Assembly: GCA_964471755.1 (NCBI GenBank)
Contig: CAYYJM010000002.1
Span: 5,236-69,235, forward strand
Direction of reading: 5' to 3'
DNA from: CAYYJM01 sp964471755
GTDB taxonomy: Bacteria; Planctomycetota; Planctomycetia; Gemmatales; Gemmataceae
Length of the DNA stretch: 64,000 nt
The position numbers and the translations under genes were made by a program. Positions 17,235 to 26,169 of the stretch are shown piece after piece; the first letter of the stretch is position 1, and each line of letters starts with the position of its first letter. The notes below the pieces were generated by a model. The model saw nothing but the letters and a program-made list of their open reading frames with translations. It had not been told where the DNA came from and did not search any database.

Positions 17235-17921
17235 ATGACGCTGATCCCGCACCGCTTCCTCGTCAACGTCGCCTATCCCTGCCGTCACGTCGCCGGCATC
17301 CCTCTGGAAGACGACGGCGACGAACTGCTCGATCTGCCTGAGGTCTGTCGCCTGCCCGACCTTGCCGGCCTCGACGGTCGCGTTCCGTTCGCCGAGGTGC
17401 GTGTCGCCTGGAACGAACACGGCCTCGCCTTCCAGTTTCTCATCCACGGCAAGGACGAACCGTCGGTCGGCGACATCACCCGTGTGCTGCTGTCCGACCG
17501 CGTCTCGATCTGGATCGACACCCGCGACGCGCGGACCGGCCATCGCGCGAGTCGGACGTGCCACCAGTTTCATTTCCTGCCGACCGGAGAGGGGCCCGAC
17601 CGGGACGAGCCGGCTTTCGTGCCGATGAAGATCAACCGGGCCACGGCGGACGCCTCGTTGCCCGACGAGGACACGGTCCCGTTCCGGTTTCATCGCCAGG
17701 TGGACGGCTACCGCCTGGAAGTGTTCCTGCCCGCGGAGGTTCTGACCGGCTTTGATCCGGAGCAGTTTCCCCGGCTTGGCTTTCATTATCTCGTACGCGA
17801 TCAGGAGAAGGGCGAGCAGAGCCTGAGTGTCGCCAGCGGCGAGTTCCCGGTGGCCGAGGACCCGTCCCTGTGGAGTACGCTGGAACTGCGGAAAGAAGCA
17901 GAGGCGGAAGGGGTGGGGTGA
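17235..17921 (+). CDS. CBM9/DOMON-like domain protein
   Basis: 228 residues, no signal peptide. The strand pattern AEVRVAWNEHGLAFQFLIHG, then SDRVSIWIDTRDAR and a late YRLEVFLPAEVLTGF matches the family-9 carbohydrate-binding/DOMON-like beta sandwich found attached to xylanases and as free proteins. Ligand unknown, and the lack of an export signal argues against polysaccharide binding outside the cell. It follows nadA by 6 bp. Confidence 0.7.
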   Translation: MTLIPHRFLVNVAYPCRHVAGIPLEDDGDELLDLPEVCRLPDLAGLDGRVPFAEVRVAWNEHGLAFQFLIHGKDEPSVGDITRVLLSDRVSIWIDTRDARTGHRASRTCHQFHFLPTGEGPDRDEPAFVPMKINRATADASLPDEDTVPFRFHRQVDGYRLEVFLPAEVLTGFDPEQFPRLGFHYLVRDQEKGEQSLSVASGEFPVAEDPSLWSTLELRKEAEAEGVG

Positions 17922-17987
17922 CGACCCGTCACACCGGCAGGGAAGCGGGGCCGGATTACCCCGCCACGACAGGGCGAGAAGGGCGGC

Positions 17988-18239
17988 TCAGCCTTCGGCC
18001 GGCGGCGGATCGTTACGGCGGAGGGGACCACGGTACGTGATGCGACCCTTGTTCAGGTCGTACGGCGAAATCGACACGGTGACGATGTCACCCGGCAGAA
18101 TACGGATGAAATTCCGGCGAATCTTGCCCGCGATGTGGGCAATGACCTCGTGACCGGTATCGAGCTTCACGCGGAACTGCGTGTTGGCCAGGGCCTGGAT
18201 CACCTTGCCCTGTACCTGGATGGATTCTTCTTTCGACAT
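17988..18239 (-). CDS. infA: Translation initiation factor IF-1
   Basis: 83 residues with one OB-fold S1-like domain. VQGKVIQALANTQFRVKLDT, HIAGKIRRNFIRILPGDIV and SPYDLNKGRITYR are the standard IF-1 blocks. IF-1 binds the 30S A site during initiation. GGAG lies about 6 bp before the ATG. A short proline-rich tail (P-P-P-A-E-G) extends beyond the usual 72 residues. It stands alone, convergent with the CBM9-like gene. Confidence 0.96.
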   Translation of the reverse strand: MSKEESIQVQGKVIQALANTQFRVKLDTGHEVIAHIAGKIRRNFIRILPGDIVTVSISPYDLNKGRITYRGPLRRNDPPPAEG

Positions 18240-18536
18240 AAAGTCTCCTCTCCTCGGTCGGGCCTTTGATGGTGGAACGATTCTTCCGGAGGCCCGCTTC
18301 GGCCGGATGTCGGTGAGTTCCTCTCGAAATCACGACGACAGCAGCACCAACCCTCGACTCTCGGGCCGAGCAGTTGATGCGCAGAATCCGCACTGTCTCA
18401 CTTATCTGTCCATCTTACTCGGTGTCCCACTCGTTGACCAGGGGACTTTTCACATCTGCGAAAAAATCGGCATGCCGTCGGATGCGCCGGTCGGTGGAAC
18501 CGGTCGGTTAGCGGTATCCGTCGCTGGCGCGTCCGG
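18240..18536. other. Intergenic region without a gene
   Basis: Nearly 300 bp between the start of infA and the 3' end of the S9 peptidase gene. It should hold the infA promoter and 5' leader. I find no ORF with coding character, no tRNA fold and no palindrome of the kinds seen elsewhere. Confidence 0.5.
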
Positions 18537-20531
18537 CTAACGGAGCCACTTCGCCAGCCAGGCCAGGTCCCAGGCGTACTTCGCCTTGCGGTTCTTGCCC
18601 TTCTGCAAGCCGTGCGGCTCACCCGGATACACGATCAGCTCGGTCGGCACGTTCAGATAGTCCTTCAGCGCCCGGTAGACGAGCCGACTGTGGCCCGGAG
18701 GGCAGCGTACGTCGCTGCCGCCGACGTGGATCAGCGTCGGCGTCTTGACCTTGCCCCAGACCGGCGACGAGGCGTGGTACGCCTCCGGAGCCTGCCACGG
18801 CGTCCGACCTTGCTTGAAGACCATCGGATAGGCCGGCTCGTCGGCCAGGCCCCATTCCATCAGGTGATCGATGATGCCCGCCCCGCTGATCGCCGCCTTG
18901 AACCGCGTCGTCTTCGTGATGGCACAGTTGGTCAGGTAGCCGCCGTTGCTCCAGCCCATGATGGCCAGCCGCTCCGGATCGGCGATCCCCTGCTGAACCA
19001 TCGCCTCGGTACCGGCCAGGATGTCGCCGATGTCCTTCTCATTCTCATGGCCGTTGAGGCCGAGCAGGAAGGCGTCGCCGTAACCGGTCGAGCCGCGGTA
19101 GTTCGGGTAGAGAACGGCGTAACCCTGGCTCGACAGGTAGACGCCGCCATTGAGCGACCAGATCAGGCCGAGCGTGCTGCACGTCGTCGGCCCACCGTGA
19201 ATCGCGACGATCAGCGGCACGCGCTGCCCCTTCTTGTGGCTCGCAGGCAACTCCAGGATGCCCTCGACCTCGACGCCATCGTGCCCCTTCCAGCGCACGA
19301 CCTGGAGCGTCGGCAGCTTCCACGTCGCCACCTGCGGATTGAGCGTCGGCAGTGGCCGTAACTCGCCCCGGCCTTCCTGGATGAACAGCTCCGGAAAGTG
19401 ACTCGGCGAGCCGACGACGTAGGCGGCCTGTTTGCCGACGAACGAGAAGTTCTGCACGACCAGATCACCCGGCGTGAGCCGCGTCCATTTGGCCGCCCGC
19501 CCATCGCCGATGTCGCTGGCCGTCATCACCGTCACTCGACCGCGGATGTCCGCCAGGAAGGCGAGTTCATCCTCCGCGCGCCAGGCCAGGGGCGAGCCGT
19601 AGCCGCGTACCTGGACCTCGACGCCGGGATTGTCCTCCTGCATGGGGCGGACCAGTTTCGTCGCCGTCAGGTCGTCGCCCTGACCTTCCACCAGAACGAT
19701 CTCGCACGGGAAGGCGTCGTGGATCAGGCCGTAGGCCAATTTCTTTCCCGAAGGGGACCAGGCCAGGCCCTCCAGCCACGGATACTTCGAGTGCGTCTTG
19801 CGGATCGCCTCGTCGTTGACCTTGTGGATGCGCTTGCTGCCGAGGTCGAGAAGGCCAACTCGGGACCGGCCCTCGAACGCCGCGACCGATTCGTCCGGAG
19901 CGACGATCAGGGCGATCCGCTTACCATCCGGCGCGGTCGCCAGGGCGTGGAAGTACAGCTTGCCGTCGGTCAACTTCTCCGCCTTCCCCGTGGCCCGATC
20001 GATCTGCCAGAGAACGGTGCCCTTGCGAGTGCCGGTGCCGTACTCCAGTTTCGCGAACTCCTTGCGCAGCTCGGCGAAGGTCGGATCGAGCAGCGGCGTA
20101 TCGGACAGGGCGTGAAGGTGCTTCTCGTCGGGAGTCAGATCGAATGCCCGGATGCCGCCTTCGAGATCCGTGATCGGCTTCGCCTTGCCGCCGACCGCCG
20201 GGACGCTCCAGACCTGCGCGCCGCGTTTCTCCTTCGTGGCCAGGAACAGCACCTCCTGGCCATCGCGCGTCCAGCGGATGCCGTGCGGACTCGGCTTGCC
20301 ATCGACCAGGACACGCACCTTGCCCGTGTGGACCTCGACGACCCGGAGAGAGTTGACGCGGCCATCCCGGTCGTCGGCCCAGGCGAGGTGGACGAACGCC
20401 AGCTGTGAGCCGTCCGGCGACAGAGCGATCTCGGTCGGTGTGGCGAGCGTGAAGTAGTCGTCGAGCGTCGGCGTGTGGGTGCGAGCCGGCGCGGGATCGG
20501 CCGTGAGAAGACACAGGAGCAGCGGCAGCAT
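18537..20531 (-). CDS. Exported S9-family (prolyl oligopeptidase/DPP IV-like) peptidase
   Basis: 664 residues from the ATG at 20531. A short signal peptide (M-L-P-L-L-L-C-L-L-T-A-D-P-A-P-A) points to export. Residues about 30-400 form a WD40/TolB-like propeller (for example LSPDGSQLAFVHL). The C-terminal alpha/beta-hydrolase domain carries the triad: Ser in GWSNGGYLTN, Asp in HVGGSDVRCPPGHS and His in YPGEPHGLQKGKN. These enzymes cut short peptides outside the cytoplasm. It lies 41 bp downstream of the NagA-like gene and probably shares its transcript. Confidence 0.93.
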   Translation of the reverse strand: MLPLLLCLLTADPAPARTHTPTLDDYFTLATPTEIALSPDGSQLAFVHLAWADDRDGRVNSLRVVEVHTGKVRVLVDGKPSPHGIRWTRDGQEVLFLATKEKRGAQVWSVPAVGGKAKPITDLEGGIRAFDLTPDEKHLHALSDTPLLDPTFAELRKEFAKLEYGTGTRKGTVLWQIDRATGKAEKLTDGKLYFHALATAPDGKRIALIVAPDESVAAFEGRSRVGLLDLGSKRIHKVNDEAIRKTHSKYPWLEGLAWSPSGKKLAYGLIHDAFPCEIVLVEGQGDDLTATKLVRPMQEDNPGVEVQVRGYGSPLAWRAEDELAFLADIRGRVTVMTASDIGDGRAAKWTRLTPGDLVVQNFSFVGKQAAYVVGSPSHFPELFIQEGRGELRPLPTLNPQVATWKLPTLQVVRWKGHDGVEVEGILELPASHKKGQRVPLIVAIHGGPTTCSTLGLIWSLNGGVYLSSQGYAVLYPNYRGSTGYGDAFLLGLNGHENEKDIGDILAGTEAMVQQGIADPERLAIMGWSNGGYLTNCAITKTTRFKAAISGAGIIDHLMEWGLADEPAYPMVFKQGRTPWQAPEAYHASSPVWGKVKTPTLIHVGGSDVRCPPGHSRLVYRALKDYLNVPTELIVYPGEPHGLQKGKNRKAKYAWDLAWLAKWLR

Positions 20532-20572
20532 GAGCGGACCTCGTTCGGGGATCAGGGGACAACGCGCCCGGT

Positions 20573-21769
20573 TCAGGACTGATATACGGGCTCGCCGTCC
20601 ATCCAGACCTGCCGCACGGAAAGATCCGGTCGCAGCCACACCAGATCGGCCCGCTTCCCGGCGGTCAGGCTGCCCAGGTCGTCGGCCCGTCCGGCGATGC
20701 GCGCCGGTGTCAGGCTCATCATGCGGACCACCTCGGGCAGCGGAGCCTGTGTCGCGGCCAGCATCACCCGCAACATGTGATCCAGCCCGACGACGCTCGA
20801 TGCCAGGGCCTGACCATCCGGTGTCAGTCCGACGCCGTCACGCTTGATGAAGGGCGTGGAGTCCTCCGGCGTGCCGAAGCGGTACTCGCCGTCGGGCATG
20901 TCGAGCGCCCGGCTCGCGTCGGTCACCAGCGCGAGCCGTTCCGGTCCCTTGAAGCGGTACGCCAGCCGCAGCAGCTCCGGAGCCAGGTGCTTGCCATCGG
21001 CGATCACCTCGGTCGTCAGTTCATCGAAATAGAGCGTCGCTTCGAGCAGACCGCCGCGCATCGGGTAGAGCTGACTCTGCCGAAGCCGGGCCCGATCCGA
21101 CATGGCACAGAAGAGATGATCGACGTGCGCGACCCCCCAGCCGATCGCCGCCTCGGCCTGGTCCCAGGTGCAGTGCGAATGGCCCATCGTGCAGACGATG
21201 CCCTTCGCCCGGCAGGCCCGCGCGAACGCCTCGGCGGCGGGAAGTTCCGGTGCCACCGTGGCCGTCGTCAGACAGTCGGCGAACTCCAGATACTGAGCGT
21301 ACTCCGGCTGGATCGGCGGCCGGATCGCCCCGGCCGGGTGACAGCCGCGCGCCTTTTCGACGAAGTACGGCCCATACAGATGAGCGCCCAGGACACGGGC
21401 TCCGCCGGTGCCCTCGGCCTTCGCGTGCCGGGTGTGCCGCAGGAACGTCAGGATGGCCTCATGCGAGGCGACGCACGAGGTCGGCAGCAAACTGGTGGTG
21501 CCGTGGCGTAGATGGGCCTGACAGACGGTGCGGAACGCTTCCCGGGAGCCGTCCATGAAGTCGGCTCCGTCGCCACCGTGGATGTGCAGATCCACGAAGC
21601 CGGGCAGGAGCAGGCCCCCTTCCAGGTCGATACGGCCGACCTCCGATTGAGGTTCCGGTATCCGTTCGTGGACGGCGGTAATCCGACCCGCTTGAACCTC
21701 AAGCGCCCCACCTTCGAGGACGCACTGGTCGAGAACGATCTGGCCGCCGAGAAAGAGAGTCCGTGTCAT
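20573..21769 (-). CDS. nagA: N-acetylglucosamine-6-phosphate deacetylase-like amidohydrolase
   Basis: 398 residues. The amidohydrolase fold is clear: LLPGFVDLHIHGGDGADFMD (metal-binding H-x-H), HLYGPYF in place of the usual H-x-E-G-P-F/Y, GHSHCTWDQA, and ALVTDASRALDMPDG with the catalytic Asp. NagA removes the acetyl group from GlcNAc-6-P during amino-sugar recycling. The change of the glutamate to Tyr in H-L-Y-G-P-Y may alter metal binding, so activity should not be assumed. Downstream of a small hypothetical gene (16 bp) and upstream of the S9 peptidase. Confidence 0.85.
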   Translation of the reverse strand: MTRTLFLGGQIVLDQCVLEGGALEVQAGRITAVHERIPEPQSEVGRIDLEGGLLLPGFVDLHIHGGDGADFMDGSREAFRTVCQAHLRHGTTSLLPTSCVASHEAILTFLRHTRHAKAEGTGGARVLGAHLYGPYFVEKARGCHPAGAIRPPIQPEYAQYLEFADCLTTATVAPELPAAEAFARACRAKGIVCTMGHSHCTWDQAEAAIGWGVAHVDHLFCAMSDRARLRQSQLYPMRGGLLEATLYFDELTTEVIADGKHLAPELLRLAYRFKGPERLALVTDASRALDMPDGEYRFGTPEDSTPFIKRDGVGLTPDGQALASSVVGLDHMLRVMLAATQAPLPEVVRMMSLTPARIAGRADDLGSLTAGKRADLVWLRPDLSVRQVWMDGEPVYQS

Positions 21770-21785
21770 GCCGTGCCCTGTCCGT

Positions 21786-22148
21786 TCACGAAGAACGGAC
21801 CGCCGGCGTCACTGGAAGACCGGGCAAGGCCGTCGCTTCGGCGACCTTACGATAGCCCAGCGAGTGGAGGACTTCAAGCACCTCGCTCCAGGTCGGGAAC
21901 GGTCGGCGATTGGCGCGCTTGTACAGCTCGATCGCCTTCATGAAGGCGATCTCGTCGTCACTGTATTCCTTCTCGCAGGTCGTTGGATCCACCTGGCGAC
22001 GGCGTTCGCCTTCCTCGGCTCGACGCTCCTTGCCACTGCGTCGCTCGACCGCCACCGGGACGGCACGCTTGCGTCGATCGTTGCCGCGACGTTCCGTGTC
22101 GCTGGTTTCGGAGGCCGCGTCTGAAGCGGTCGTGTTCTCGGTAGTCAT
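21786..22148 (-). CDS. Small Arg-rich hypothetical protein
   Basis: 120 residues from the ATG at 22148 (GAGG-like sequence about 11 bp upstream); a TTG-initiated extension is unlikely. It has a Thr/Ser-rich start, a highly basic middle (ERRGNDRRKRAVPVAVERRS and G-K-E-R-R-A) and a helical C-terminal part (DDEIAFMKAIELYKRANRR, then F-P-T-W-S-E-V-L-E-V-L). The last part reads like a small helical domain used for regulation or nucleic-acid binding, but I do not recognise a named family. First gene of a likely three-gene unit with nagA and the S9 peptidase. Confidence 0.7.
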   Translation of the reverse strand: MTTENTTASDAASETSDTERRGNDRRKRAVPVAVERRSGKERRAEEGERRRQVDPTTCEKEYSDDEIAFMKAIELYKRANRRPFPTWSEVLEVLHSLGYRKVAEATALPGLPVTPAVRSS

Positions 22149-22269
22149 GTTGACAAGCACCTCGCCGTCGATGAGGTGGAGTCCGTCCCGAATGGTAAGT
22201 ACGGTGGAACCGTGAAAGTATACCTCATAAATCGCCTGTGACAAATAAAGCGGTCGATTTGGCGGCGAA

Positions 22270-23127
22270 TCAACTTCGTCGTTCGACCAGGTATGCTTGC
22301 AGCGCCTCGGCCCAGGGACGCGGGGCCGGTACCCCGATCCGGGTCAGGGACTCGACATCCAGCACGCTGTAGGTCGGCCGTCGAGCTGCCGCTCCGTACT
22401 CTGCCGCCGCGATCGGACTCAGGTCCGCCGATATGCCTTCCAGCTTGAAGATCGTCCGGGCGAACTCGTACCAGCTGCACCCGCCGGGATTCACGACGTG
22501 ATGGACACCCCGAGCCCCGACCCGCAGCAGCGCCGCCGTCGTCTCGGCGACATCGACCGTGTAGCTCGGCGAGCAGACCTGATCCGACACCACACGCAAT
22601 GGCCGACCCTGGCCGGCCAGGCGGAGCATCGTCTCGACGAAGTTCGTCCCCTTGCCGCCGACGCCGTGCAAACCGTAGAGGCCACAGGTGCGCAGGACCA
22701 GATGTCCCGGACAGATCGAGCGAACCAGATACTCGCCAGCGAGCTTGCTCAGACCATAGACGCTCACCGGTCCCGGAGCGTCGTCCGGCGTCCAGGGAAT
22801 GGCTCGGCTCGAATCCAGGCCGAAGACGTAGTCGCTGCTGAAGTGGACGAGCAGACAGCCGAGATCGCGGCAGATCGTGGCCAGGTCCCGGACCGCCCAG
22901 GCGTTGACACGAAAGGCCGCCTCCGGCTCGCTTTCCGCCCGATCGACATGGTTGTACGCCGCGCAGTTGACGACCACGTCGGGGCGCTGTTCCGTCAGCA
23001 CGCGACGAAGTTCCGCCGCGTCGGTGAGATCGATCTCGGCCCGGCCCAGGCCCACGACACGGCCTGACAGACGCGGCACGAGATCGCGGCCCAGCTGCCC
23101 CCGGGCTCCCAGGACGAGGACGACCAC
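22270..23127 (-). CDS. rfbD: dTDP-4-dehydrorhamnose reductase (RmlD family)
   Basis: 285 residues from a GTG at 23127, preceded by AAAGGAAG. Short-chain dehydrogenase features: VLVLGARGQLG (NADPH loop), NCAAYNHVDRAESE (the RmlD signature), VHFSSDYVFG and YGLSKLAGE with the catalytic Tyr and Lys. RmlD makes dTDP-L-rhamnose, a surface polysaccharide precursor. The other rml genes are not in the window, so a related sugar-nucleotide reductase is possible. Divergent from the C45 hydrolase gene. Confidence 0.9.
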   Translation of the reverse strand: MVVLVLGARGQLGRDLVPRLSGRVVGLGRAEIDLTDAAELRRVLTEQRPDVVVNCAAYNHVDRAESEPEAAFRVNAWAVRDLATICRDLGCLLVHFSSDYVFGLDSSRAIPWTPDDAPGPVSVYGLSKLAGEYLVRSICPGHLVLRTCGLYGLHGVGGKGTNFVETMLRLAGQGRPLRVVSDQVCSPSYTVDVAETTAALLRVGARGVHHVVNPGGCSWYEFARTIFKLEGISADLSPIAAAEYGAAARRPTYSVLDVESLTRIGVPAPRPWAEALQAYLVERRS

Positions 23128-23159
23128 GGCGACTTCCTTTCGCAAAAGGCAGACTGATC

Positions 23160-23189
23160 CTGACACCGACCCGGCCGACACGATAAAAT
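23160..23189 (+). promoter_or_regulatory. Possible promoter for the C45 hydrolase gene
   Basis: CTGACA (23160-23165) and TAAAAT (23184-23189) with an 18-bp spacer lie about 50 bp before the ATG at 23241, in the short divergent region shared with rfbD. Pattern only. Confidence 0.35.
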
Positions 23190-23240
23190 GAAACGACGCG
23201 AATGGTCGCGCTCGCTGATCGTCCGGAGGACCTTCCTGTC

Positions 23241-24404
23241 ATGGTACACGCTCGGCTGGGAATCTTCATCCTGCTGTCGCCCCTGGTCCTGGTGGCTGCC
23301 GCGCCGCCGCAGCCCTTTCAGTTCCGCGAGGGCAAGGTCGATCACGGCGAACTGAAGATCATCAATCAGTTGCCCGTTCTCGTCGTCGAGGGGACGCCGG
23401 CCGAGATCGGCGAGGCGGTCGGCAAGCTGGCCCTGACCCAGGGCAAGCGAGCGATGGAGTATCCGAAGGACCTCATGCGTCTGTTCGACGCCGAGGCGCT
23501 GTGGGATCTGACGGCCACCCTGGCTCGCGGTATGTACAAGACGCAGTTCCCCGCCGCGTCGAAGGCGGAACTCGAGGCCATGAGCCGGGCCAGCGGCATC
23601 CCGCTCGAAACGCTCATCGTCGGCAACACCGTCTTCGATCTGAAGAAGTTCTTCGCCTGCTCGGCCCTCCTGATCGAACCGGGCCGGAGCAAGACCGGTG
23701 GGCCACTGCTGGCCCGAAACCTCGACTATCCCTCGCTGGGCTACGTCCATCAGTACAGCCTGGTGACGGTCTACAAGCCGAAGGGCAAGCACGCCTTCGT
23801 CTCGGTCGGCTTTCCGGGCCTGGTCGGCTGCCTGTCCGGCATGAACGACGCCGGCCTCGCCGTGGCCATCCTGGAGGTCGTCGAGGTCAAGCCCGGCGAG
23901 AAGGCCTTCAATCCCGAGGCGGTTCCCTATGCCATCAACTACCGCCGACTTCTCGAGGACTGCACGACGATCGACGAGGCGTTCAAGGCCCTTCAGGGCA
24001 TGAAACGCACCTCGCTCAACAATCTCGTCGTCGCGGATAAGACCGGCGTCGCCGTCTTCGAGGTGTCGCCCGGCCGGGTCGTCAAGCGGACCTGCACCGA
24101 CGGCCTGGCCATCTGCACGAACCACTTCTGCGACGTGGGTCTGAAGGTGGACCATCCCGAAAATGTGGCCTACACGCTCGATCGTTTCAACATCCTCAAC
24201 CGAATTCGCGAGGACAATGGCAAGATGGGCGTCGAGGATCTGCACCGCCATCTGCACCAGGCCAACCTCGGCAGCCTGACGCTCCAGACGATGGTGTTCG
24301 AGCCGGTCACGCTCAAGCTCCACCTGGCCTACGGCAAGATCCCCTCGACGGCCGGGCCGTTCCACACCCTGGAGTTGAAGGAACTTCTCCAGGGCAAGAA
24401 GTGA
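23241..24404 (+). CDS. Exported C45-type autoproteolytic Ntn-hydrolase (acyltransferase/amidohydrolase)
   Basis: 387 residues from the ATG at 23241 (GGAGGA 10 bp upstream). A signal peptide is evident (LGIFILLSPLVLVAAAP). The Ntn-hydrolase nucleophile is Cys140 in FFACSALLIEP, followed by the family motif GPLLARNLDYPSLGYVHQ and later GLVGCLSGMNDAGLAVAILE. C45 proteins (isopenicillin-N acyltransferase, acid ceramidase-like) cut themselves before this Cys and then hydrolyse or transfer amide-linked acyl groups. The substrate outside the cell is unknown; N-acyl lipids or lactone signals are possible guesses. Stands alone, convergent with the glycosyltransferase. Confidence 0.87.
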   Translation: MVHARLGIFILLSPLVLVAAAPPQPFQFREGKVDHGELKIINQLPVLVVEGTPAEIGEAVGKLALTQGKRAMEYPKDLMRLFDAEALWDLTATLARGMYKTQFPAASKAELEAMSRASGIPLETLIVGNTVFDLKKFFACSALLIEPGRSKTGGPLLARNLDYPSLGYVHQYSLVTVYKPKGKHAFVSVGFPGLVGCLSGMNDAGLAVAILEVVEVKPGEKAFNPEAVPYAINYRRLLEDCTTIDEAFKALQGMKRTSLNNLVVADKTGVAVFEVSPGRVVKRTCTDGLAICTNHFCDVGLKVDHPENVAYTLDRFNILNRIREDNGKMGVEDLHRHLHQANLGSLTLQTMVFEPVTLKLHLAYGKIPSTAGPFHTLELKELLQGKK

Positions 24405-24416
24405 CGCGCTGGGGCG

Positions 24417-25517
24417 TCATCCACTCCGCTGGTACGCCTCGCGTAGCGTGCTGACCAGCGGTTCCAGTGCGAAGGTTCGCAGGGCGACCGCGCGCGCGGC
24501 CTGGCCCAGAGCCTGCTGGCGCTCCGGTTCCTGCAAGAGGAACCGGCACTCGCGCGCCAGTTGCATCCGTTCCGTGGCCGGCACCAGAATGCCGGTCTCG
24601 CCGTGGGTGATCACCTCGACCAGGTCCGGCGTCTCGGCGGCGACCNNNNNNNNNNCGTGGCCGAGATCTCGGCTCCGGTACCGGCGAGGCATCGCATCGA
24701 GGACGCCGTACACGCCGCCGGGGCCGTGCATCGGGGCGAGGACCAGATCCGCCCGGCCCAGCCAGGGCCAGGGATCGGCCTGCCAGCCCGGAAAGCGAAC
24801 CAGGGCGTCCGAACCGCTCACCGACTCCGTCGCGAAGGCTTCGACCAGAACCTCCAGCGCCTCGCGGCCGTTGCCCTCGCCCAGGAAGATCAGCCGACGA
24901 CGTTCGTCGAGATACCGCAGCATCTCGAAGGCGTAGATGGCATCGCGGAAGCCTTTGCGCAGATCCAGAGGCCCCAAGCCGAGCAGCACCTCGACATCCT
25001 CAGGAATGCCCGGAAGCGGCCGACGCGGCACCACGCCCGGATCGGGCAATCCCGGCCGAACCGCGAGGATGTGTTCCGCTGCCCAGCCGGCCTGGCGGTA
25101 GCAGTCGGCCTCGCGCCCGGAGAAGGCGACAACGCGACTTCCAGGCATCATCCGCCGTTCCAGCCAGCCGAGCCGATCATTGGTACGGAACAAACCCGAG
25201 ATGAACAGGCGTCCTGAGGGAACGCCGCCGGTCCGCGCCGCCAGGGCCGCGGCCCGACCCCAGGCGTGGACGACACTCTCGCCACGATCCAGGAGAAGAC
25301 GCCGCAGCTTCAGGAAGGCTGGCGCATCGAAGACGCTGCACAGACCCAGTTCCTCGACCGGAACGCCGGCGGAACGCAGCGGCTCGCTCCAGGAANNNNN
25401 NNNNNCGATCACCGTGGGCTGAAGGCCGACCGCTGGCAGGGCGGGAGCCAGGGCCAGGACCTGGCGAGCCAGCGAACTCGGTTGCAAGGAGCCGATCAGA
25501 AACAGGACATCCACCAC
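24417..25517 (-). CDS. Glycosyltransferase, GT4-type (interrupted by two assembly gaps)
   Basis: About 366 residues, from a GTG at 25517. The two-domain GT-B pattern is visible: LFLIGSLQPSSLARQVLAL at the start, VLLGLGPLDLRKGFRDAIYA opening the second Rossmann domain, LIFLGEGNG, and GVYGVLDAM followed by PDLVEVITHGETGILVP. Ns at 24646-24655 and 25396-25405 interrupt it. Beside the first gap the expected A-x-G-x-P-V-V-A-T element reads P-R-R-Y-R-S-R-D-L-G-H, which suggests a local sequence error. The product would transfer a nucleotide-activated sugar; acceptor unknown. Lies 28 bp downstream of hpt. Confidence 0.75.
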   Translation of the reverse strand: MVDVLFLIGSLQPSSLARQVLALAPALPAVGLQPTVIXXXXSWSEPLRSAGVPVEELGLCSVFDAPAFLKLRRLLLDRGESVVHAWGRAAALAARTGGVPSGRLFISGLFRTNDRLGWLERRMMPGSRVVAFSGREADCYRQAGWAAEHILAVRPGLPDPGVVPRRPLPGIPEDVEVLLGLGPLDLRKGFRDAIYAFEMLRYLDERRRLIFLGEGNGREALEVLVEAFATESVSGSDALVRFPGWQADPWPWLGRADLVLAPMHGPGGVYGVLDAMPRRYRSRDLGHXXXXVAAETPDLVEVITHGETGILVPATERMQLARECRFLLQEPERQQALGQAARAVALRTFALEPLVSTLREAYQRSG

Positions 25518-25545
25518 GCACGCATCCCTTTCCCGTGGGCTCCGC

Positions 25546-26079
25546 TCATCCGGGAGCGGCTTGCAGATCGCTCTCGGTCAGACCGGCAATGTAGGGCAGG
25601 TGCCGGTAGTGGTCGTTGTAGTCGAGGCCGTAACCGACGACGAAGACATCGGGGATCTCGAAGCCGACGTAATCCGGCTCGCAGACCACTTCCTGCCGAC
25701 CGATCTTCCGCAGCAGCACGGCCGAGCGGATCGTCGCCGCTCCTCGCTCGCGGAGTCGCTGCGTCAGCTGGGCCAGCGTCTTGCCGGTGTCGAGAATGTC
25801 GTCGAGCAGCAGCAGATTCTTGCCCTTCACGTCCAGGCCCGGATCGACGCTCAGACGCAGTTCCCCGGTCGTGGTCGTCTCACCGCGATAGCTCGACGCC
25901 TGCAACAGAGCGATCCGCAACGGCAGATCGATCTGCCGGATAAGATCGGCCAGGAAGAGCAGACAGCCGGTCAGCACACCGACGACGGTGACCGGCTGAC
26001 CATCGTAGTCGCTCTCGATCTGGTGGGCCAGTTCACCGACCCGTTGAGCAATCCGGTCTGCGGGAATGAGCATGTCCAT
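25546..26079 (-). CDS. hpt: Hypoxanthine phosphoribosyltransferase
   Basis: 177 residues. The PRPP-binding motif is LLLLDDILDTGKTL; VVGVLTGCLLFLADLIRQID, ASSYRGETTTTGELRL and PDVFVVGYGLDYND match bacterial Hpt. It salvages hypoxanthine and guanine to IMP and GMP. GAGG lies upstream of the ATG at 26079; a second ATG two codons on is an alternative start. First gene of a likely two-gene unit with the glycosyltransferase. Confidence 0.95.
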   Translation of the reverse strand: MDMLIPADRIAQRVGELAHQIESDYDGQPVTVVGVLTGCLLFLADLIRQIDLPLRIALLQASSYRGETTTTGELRLSVDPGLDVKGKNLLLLDDILDTGKTLAQLTQRLRERGAATIRSAVLLRKIGRQEVVCEPDYVGFEIPDVFVVGYGLDYNDHYRHLPYIAGLTESDLQAAPG

Positions 26080-26169
26080 GAGATACCTCGCCGACCCGGG
26101 AAGCCGAGACTGCTATTGAACACGACCGACGGCTCGGCGGAAAGCCCGGAGTCGGCGAGATCGCTACAA

